Positions 59,383-64,000 of a stretch of DNA of 64,000 nt are shown one piece after another. The stretch is from Pelagadaptatus sp034112445. GTDB taxonomy: Bacteria > Pseudomonadota > Gammaproteobacteria > Pseudomonadales > Cellvibrionaceae. The stretch lies in assembly GCA_034112445.1 (NCBI GenBank), contig JAWUVI010000022.1, forward strand, positions 248,001-312,000, read 5' to 3'. Under the pieces are notes generated by a model, which searched no databases, was not told the DNA's origin, and worked only from the letters and a program-made list of their open reading frames with translations. Every line of letters starts with the position of its first letter. The stretch's first letter is position 1. The position numbers and the translations under genes are program-made.

Positions 59383-60234
59383 TCACACTGAAAAGGGGTA
59401 TGCGATGGGCTCATGATGCCTATAGTTAGAGACAGAGAAATCATCCATTGTCACCCAAGTTTCTATATCTTCTAAGCTTTTAATGTCTGGATTAATCGTC
59501 AACTCTGGCTCACCGAGCGGCTCACGCTTGAGCTGAACATCACGCAACAATTCCAGCTGATCCTCATAAATGTGTGCATTAACAATCTTATGATAAGCAA
59601 TTCCAGGCTTATGACCTGTAATTTGAGCAACCAACTTAAGCAACGTAAAGACTTGAACCTGATTAAAATTTAGCCCCAGCGGCACATCACAAGAGCGCTG
59701 ATACGAAGTTAAATACAGAGTATCACCCAGCAAAGAGAAATTATGCGTGTGCATACATGGGCGCAAACAGCCCATATGAAATTCACCGGGATTATAAAAA
59801 GATAAAATTTCACCTCGGTCATCAATACCGTTGGTTAAATTGGTAATCAGCTTTTTAAGTTGATCAACCGATCCGCCGTCCGGCTTACTCCAATCACGAC
59901 CTTGCACACCATAAACTCGCCCCATATCGTCGTCACCATGGCGATGCGAACTTGCCAGCCAAACATCATTTTCATTGGCATTAGCATCCCACGTTTTTGT
60001 ACCCAGACGGCGAAAGTCAGCAGCATTACTGTAACCACGTAAATAACCTAAGATTTCGGCAATTGCACTCTTCCAATAGCTTTTACGAGTGGTGATTAAC
60101 GGAAGCTTGTTGTTGCCTACATCGTAAGACAAATCCGCATCAATCACTGTTAAGCAACGCTTGCCTGTGCGTTTATTTTCAACCCACACACCTTCATCAA
60201 CAATCCTTTGGCATAAATCTAAATACTGGCGCAT
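59383..60234 (-). CDS. thyA: Thymidylate synthase
   Basis: A 283-residue enzyme converting dUMP to dTMP with methylene-THF. The catalytic Cys is about residue 160 in GCLRPCMHTHNFSLLGD, and the substrate motif is QRSCDVPLGLNFNQVQ. The loop around the Cys differs from the APCHAFFQF of the E. coli enzyme and resembles the longer Vibrio/marine subtype. The ATG at 60234 is chosen because upstream codons encode lgt's C-terminal stretch on another frame. It starts 4 bases after the lgt stop. Confidence 0.94.
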   Translation of the reverse strand: MRQYLDLCQRIVDEGVWVENKRTGKRCLTVIDADLSYDVGNNKLPLITTRKSYWKSAIAEILGYLRGYSNAADFRRLGTKTWDANANENDVWLASSHRHGDDDMGRVYGVQGRDWSKPDGGSVDQLKKLITNLTNGIDDRGEILSFYNPGEFHMGCLRPCMHTHNFSLLGDTLYLTSYQRSCDVPLGLNFNQVQVFTLLKLVAQITGHKPGIAYHKIVNAHIYEDQLELLRDVQLKREPLGEPELTINPDIKSLEDIETWVTMDDFSVSNYRHHEPIAYPFSV

Positions 60235-60238
60235 AGCT

Positions 60239-61045
60239 TCACAACTTCTTTTTATAAGGTTTATTTTTAGAGAGGTACGCAAACATGAACAACGCCACTC
60301 CCAAGGCAATCATAGGCGTGCTCAGCAACTGCCCACGCGTCATCCATCCCAAGGCGTCGAAACCTATATGGCCATCGGGTTCACGCACAAATTCGACCGC
60401 AAACCGGAAACTCCCATATAACATCAGAAATAAACCGCTGACCGCCATGCGCGGACGTGGCTTAGCCGAAAACCACAGCAACACTAAAAACAAGACCAAC
60501 CCCTCTAAAGCAGCCTGGTAGAGCTGTGACGGATGCCGAGCTAATTGCTCTGGGTCACGAGGAAAAACCATAGCCCAAGGAGCATCTGTCGCACGTCCCC
60601 ATAATTCTTGACCAATAAAATTACCCAGCCGCCCTAACCCCAAGCCAATCGGCACCATTGGCACAACAAAGTCAGCTACAGCAAAGAAAGGCTGCTTAAT
60701 TTTGCGCGAATAAACCAGCAACGCTAACGCCACACCCAGCAATCCACCATGAAAAGACATGCCACCTTCCCACACTCGCAACAACCAAACAGGATCTTGC
60801 ACAAAACGATCAAAGTGATAAAAAATCACATAGCCGCAACGTCCGCCAAGAATAACCCCCACAGCGCCATAGACGATTAAATCTTCGACTTGCTCAGCGC
60901 GACATGGTGATCCCTGCTGACCGGAGCGTCGCATGGCCAACCACCAAGCTCCCGCAAATCCCAGTAAATACATAATGCCATACCAATGTATTTGTAATGG
61001 CCCCAGGGAAATCAAAACAGGGTCTATCGATGGGTACTTCAACAT
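60239..61045 (-). CDS. lgt: Prolipoprotein diacylglyceryl transferase
   Basis: A 268-residue inner-membrane enzyme that attaches diacylglycerol to the lipobox cysteine of prolipoproteins. It has seven hydrophobic segments and the conserved text IHWYGIMYLLGF, GGRCGYVIFYH, WEGGMSFHGGLLG, the essential GRLGNFIGQELWGR and HPSQLYQAALEG. It is followed by thyA, the common order. Confidence 0.96.
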   Translation of the reverse strand: MLKYPSIDPVLISLGPLQIHWYGIMYLLGFAGAWWLAMRRSGQQGSPCRAEQVEDLIVYGAVGVILGGRCGYVIFYHFDRFVQDPVWLLRVWEGGMSFHGGLLGVALALLVYSRKIKQPFFAVADFVVPMVPIGLGLGRLGNFIGQELWGRATDAPWAMVFPRDPEQLARHPSQLYQAALEGLVLFLVLLWFSAKPRPRMAVSGLFLMLYGSFRFAVEFVREPDGHIGFDALGWMTRGQLLSTPMIALGVALFMFAYLSKNKPYKKKL

Positions 61046-61137
61046 AAAACCAACTCAATCAAAAACGACATATTCACAAAAACCGTATCAAGCAATACCT
61101 GTATTAAACAACATCCGCGCTATTAAACAATTCCCGT

Positions 61138-61983
61138 TTAAACAATTCCCGCGCCACTTAAAAACAACTGTAACGCAATAATCAGCAACACCAATGCAAA
61201 AGCTCGTTGCAGTTTTTCAGCAGGTAAACGATGAGCTAGCTTTGCACCAATCCGTGCGGCAGGCGCACTGCACACAACAATTCCAGCAAAAGCAGGCAAA
61301 TAGAAAAAACCCAAAGAATAACTGGGTAGCTCAGAGTGACCCCACCCTTGATAGATATAGGAGCACACACCCGACACCGCGATAGGAAAACCTAATGCTG
61401 CAGAAGTTGCCACAGCCCTCGCCATGACCACATTACAATAACGTAAAAACGGCACTGTTAGAGAACCGCCTCCAACCCCAAATAACGCTGAAACTCCACC
61501 AATGATCAAGCCTGCAATCCCAATCCCAAAACGCCCAGGAACCCTGCGAGCGCTTCCAGCCAACGCCGTCAGCATACTGACCGCTACCAACGCTAAAAAA
61601 CCAGCAAACGCCATTTGCAGCTCTACTCCAGCCAGCCGAGATGCAACCACACCACCTAACCAGCCACCAATGAAAACACCGGGCACCATAGACTTTAAAA
61701 TAGCTATATCAACAGCTTTTCTTTGCCAGTGAGTCCAACTCGAAATAGACGCTGTAATCACAATACAGCCCAAGGATGTTCCCACCGCCAAGTGAGTCAT
61801 AATCACATCAGGAAAGGCCAATCCCGTGAAGGTATAAATCAGTGCCGGCACTATAACCACGCCACCACCTAAACCAAACATTCCAGCGATGAGGCCAGCA
61901 ACCAATCCCACCACAATAAAAATTAATAACAACGAAATCACATTCAGTCCATTTTGAGGAGAGATTTTATTAAAGGCATACAC
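61138..61983 (-). CDS. TauE/SafE-family sulfite/anion permease
   Basis: A 281-residue membrane protein with about eight hydrophobic helices. The TauE/SafE signatures are the glycine-rich first helix VAGLIAGMFGLGGGVVIVPAL (about 27-47) and the mirrored second copy GGVSALFGVGGGSLTVPFL (about 160-180). The family exports sulfite, sulfonates or related anions; the substrate is unknown. It sits upstream of lgt and divergent from the NRDE gene. The start may lie a few codons downstream. Confidence 0.87.
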   Translation of the reverse strand: MYAFNKISPQNGLNVISLLLIFIVVGLVAGLIAGMFGLGGGVVIVPALIYTFTGLAFPDVIMTHLAVGTSLGCIVITASISSWTHWQRKAVDIAILKSMVPGVFIGGWLGGVVASRLAGVELQMAFAGFLALVAVSMLTALAGSARRVPGRFGIGIAGLIIGGVSALFGVGGGSLTVPFLRYCNVVMARAVATSAALGFPIAVSGVCSYIYQGWGHSELPSYSLGFFYLPAFAGIVVCSAPAARIGAKLAHRLPAEKLQRAFALVLLIIALQLFLSGAGIV

Positions 61984-62048
61984 TACCAGCTAGCAAAGCA
62001 GAATTTTTCGTTATACTGCCTAAAAAACTTACGGGCAGCTAATATACC

Positions 62049-62846
62049 ATGTGTTTAATCTCTTTTGCTCTGCGCGTTCACCCAGATTTCCCGTTAATTG
62101 TAGCGGCCAACCGTGATGAATTTTTCAATCGGCCATCCTCTACCGCTCACTACTGGGATGATGACAGTAGCCTCTTTGCTGGTCGCGACCTGTCCGCGGG
62201 CGGAACTTGGCTAGGCGTCAACCAGCAAGGCCTCTTTAGCGCCCTGACTAATTATCGAGAAATGAACAACCTTGATACAGACCAAAATTATATTTCACGC
62301 GGCAATCTGACCCGTGATTTTTTACAATATAAACCAGCTGGAAATAGCCTATCGATAGAGTCTTACTTTGCCCAACTAAAACAACATGATAATTCCTACA
62401 ATGGGTACAATTTACTCGCAGGAACCCCTGATAAATTGGGTTATTACTCAAATCGAGGTAATGCTTTTCATTCTCTTGACGAAGGTATTTACGGGCTCAG
62501 CAACGGCTTATTAGATACTCCCTGGCCCAAGACCATAAGCTGTAAAAAAGCTCTACAAGAAGCCATTACCCATACCGACCCAGAAGTCATCACAGAACTT
62601 TTGTTTACTGCATTAAGTGATACTCAACCCGCTGCCAAACACCTACTTCCAGACACAGGCATTGGCATGGAGTGGGAAGCCTTTCTGTCACCACGCTTTA
62701 TTATTGGGGAGGAGTACGGCACCCGCACGTCTACAGTGCTTCTATTTGATCACGCAGGTCGTATTACTTTTAATGAGCGAAACTTCACGGCCAATGCCGA
62801 GCAATCAGACCAACAACGCGTCGTAATACAAACTAACTACTCATAG
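62049..62846 (+). CDS. NRDE-family (TANGO2-like) protein
   Basis: A 265-residue protein of the NRDE/TANGO2 family. MCLISFALRVHPDFPLIVAANRDEFFNRPSS opens with the near-invariant Cys2 and the NRDE motif (about 21-24), and AGGTWLGVNQQGLFSALTNYR follows. N-terminal nucleophile fold is expected, with Cys2 exposed after Met removal. TANGO2 proteins have been connected with haem handling; for bacterial members no function is established. The gene stands alone between the permease and an L,D-transpeptidase. Confidence 0.9.
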   Translation: MCLISFALRVHPDFPLIVAANRDEFFNRPSSTAHYWDDDSSLFAGRDLSAGGTWLGVNQQGLFSALTNYREMNNLDTDQNYISRGNLTRDFLQYKPAGNSLSIESYFAQLKQHDNSYNGYNLLAGTPDKLGYYSNRGNAFHSLDEGIYGLSNGLLDTPWPKTISCKKALQEAITHTDPEVITELLFTALSDTQPAAKHLLPDTGIGMEWEAFLSPRFIIGEEYGTRTSTVLLFDHAGRITFNERNFTANAEQSDQQRVVIQTNYS

Positions 62847-62872
62847 CGTAAACTTATTGCCATACTGTGATC

Positions 62873-64000
62873 ATGAACCGACTGAAAACACTCGCCACCA
62901 GAGAACGTAAACGCAGCAATCCGATTTTATGGGTTTTGCTGTTAGTGACTGGCTGCTCATTTCTGTTTCATCATGCCTACCAAGCTAATGCCGAGCTCAC
63001 ACCAATACTGCCGACACTGGCCGCACAAAGTAATTTAGAACGCCTCCTCACAATTGATAGCGACACACTCGCCAATAAAAATCCAATTAGACACCTACAA
63101 ACCATTCAGAAAATTTACCGTCAAAACCAGCACAACCTTTTGTGGCTGAAAGGCTATCAACTATCCGACAATGGTGAGCACTTACTTCAGCAATTAATGG
63201 AAACCAGTGCCGATGAGCTGTTTGATTACCAGTACCACCTCGCTTACATCCAGCAGCGCCTCTACAATATGCAAACCTTACCTCGTGAAGCCGCCGCTCT
63301 CGACATTGTTATTACCGACGCATTTATATCCTACGCATTGGATGCACTGAGCGACAAGTTATTACTTTCCACTAACAGTAGAGTCAATCAGCATTTTCAA
63401 CCCGTGGCTTTTCATGCTCCAAATTCGGCCTTGAGTCAAGACCAGCAGGATGAGAGCAAGCGCAACAACATCGTCCGCCTGCTCAAGGACAATCCAAAGC
63501 CACAACAACTTGGCAACATTCTCAGCAAACTTAGCCCACCTCATCAACAGTACGAACGCCTGCGGAAAGCGTTCATTAGCTATCAAGCTTTAACCAATGA
63601 CAATCGCTGGAAAAAAATTCCAACTGGGCCAATCATAAAACTGGGCGATAGCCACCCACAGGTCAAAATGCTCCGCACCCTACTGACTGTATACGGTGAC
63701 TACCCTCTGCAAAAAAACAACTTGGCGCAAGTATTCGGCAGCTCTCACGAACTCAGCGAAGCAGAGCAAATGACTTTTGACGTCGAATTAGATCAAGCAC
63801 TGAAGAATTTTCAACGTCGACATGGCAGCGAAAAAATTGATGGCAAGCTCGGCAATGACACCCGACGCTTACTCAATATTTCTCCCAACTTTAGAGTGCG
63901 CCAAATTGCCCTCAATATGAAACGCTGGCGAGAATTGCCGCGAGATCTAGGCGATCGCTATCTATGGGTCAACATGACTAACTTCACCTTAGAGCTTATC
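62873..64000 (+). CDS. L,D-transpeptidase, YcbB/LdtD-type (3' end outside window)
   Basis: The first 376 residues of a probable L,D-transpeptidase that makes 3-3 crosslinks in peptidoglycan. A signal or anchor helix spans about 18-40 (NPILWVLLLVTGCSFLFHHAYQANA; a Cys in the hydrophobic end could allow lipidation but there is no clear lipobox). Next come a helical capping-like region (LLWLKGYQLSDNGEHLLQQL) and a peptidoglycan-binding helix bundle (about 255-340: IIKLGDSHPQVKMLRTLLTVYGDY to IDGKLGNDTRRLLNI). The last residues (RRWRELPRDLGDRYLWVNMTNFTLEL) mark entry into the YkuD catalytic domain. The catalytic Cys is beyond the window. Confidence 0.87.
   Translation, partial: MNRLKTLATRERKRSNPILWVLLLVTGCSFLFHHAYQANAELTPILPTLAAQSNLERLLTIDSDTLANKNPIRHLQTIQKIYRQNQHNLLWLKGYQLSDNGEHLLQQLMETSADELFDYQYHLAYIQQRLYNMQTLPREAAALDIVITDAFISYALDALSDKLLLSTNSRVNQHFQPVAFHAPNSALSQDQQDESKRNNIVRLLKDNPKPQQLGNILSKLSPPHQQYERLRKAFISYQALTNDNRWKKIPTGPIIKLGDSHPQVKMLRTLLTVYGDYPLQKNNLAQVFGSSHELSEAEQMTFDVELDQALKNFQRRHGSEKIDGKLGNDTRRLLNISPNFRVRQIALNMKRWRELPRDLGDRYLWVNMTNFTLELI

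Noticed and set aside
1..64000. tRNA, rRNA, insertion sequence or prophage
   Set aside because: No cloverleaf-like segment with a TTCGA-type arm, no rRNA blocks, no transposase or integrase reading frame and no flanking inverted repeats of IS type were recognised by eye.

Overview
The window is a chromosomal stretch of a gammaproteobacterium of moderate GC. Several blocks keep the gene order known from Pseudomonas and related marine gammaproteobacteria: ntrC/secB-grx-gpmI-envC-ctpA-his, ygfB-pepP-ubiH-ubiI with zapA-6S RNA-fau, gshB-pilGHIJ-chp, and lgt-thyA-folA. No rRNA, tRNA, CRISPR array, prophage or insertion sequence was recognised. Phasins, a complete Pil-Chp chemosensory cluster, a TonB2/TtpC system and c-di-GMP proteins suggest a free-living, surface-associated, probably marine heterotroph near the Cellvibrionales/Pseudomonadales. 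The lineage is an inference from synteny.

Region 1 (1-14 kb) begins inside ntrC. It continues with a thioesterase, an alkyltransferase-like protein, secB-grxC-rhodanese, gpmI and envC. A polyhydroxyalkanoate (PHA) granule block of three tandem phasins, a PHA-system protein and a TetR regulator is wedged between envC and ctpA. ctpA, a divergent polysaccharide deacetylase and hisF/hisH/hisB follow. The usual hisA slot holds an oppositely oriented PilZ gene.

Region 2 (14-23 kb) is the accessory part. It has a 43-residue membrane peptide behind an FNR/Anr-like promoter, a large aminotransferase-kinase fusion, a CrtI/RetSat-type oxidoreductase divergent from a PadR regulator with two palindromes, a PAS-GGDEF cyclase, htpX, a possible frameshifted small gene and an orphan solute-binding protein.

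Region 3 (23-31 kb) holds ogt, the late ubiquinone hydroxylases, pepP, ygfB, zapA, 6S RNA, fau and an MFS transporter.

Region 4 (31-38 kb) opens with an orphan UmuD-like gene behind a consensus LexA box. A perfect 32-bp palindrome then precedes an ArsR-methyltransferase regulator (SahR-like) and the methyl-cycle genes metK, ahcY and metF, followed by rsmE and an HDOD gene.

Region 5 (38-53 kb) is the type IV pilus chemosensory operon pilG-H-I-J-cheR-chpA-B-C on the minus strand. It is divergent from gshB, a TonB3-like gene, yqgE and ruvX. Region 6 (53-58.5 kb) is a six-gene TonB2-type energy-transduction operon. Region 7 (58.8-64 kb) carries folA, thyA, lgt, a TauE-type permease, an NRDE protein and the start of an L,D-transpeptidase cut by the window end.

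The most promising points for follow-up are the aminotransferase-kinase fusion, the FNR-type promoter with its tiny membrane protein, the SOS-controlled UmuD homologue without UmuC, the SahR palindrome, the missing hisA, and the phasin block inserted into a cell-envelope operon.
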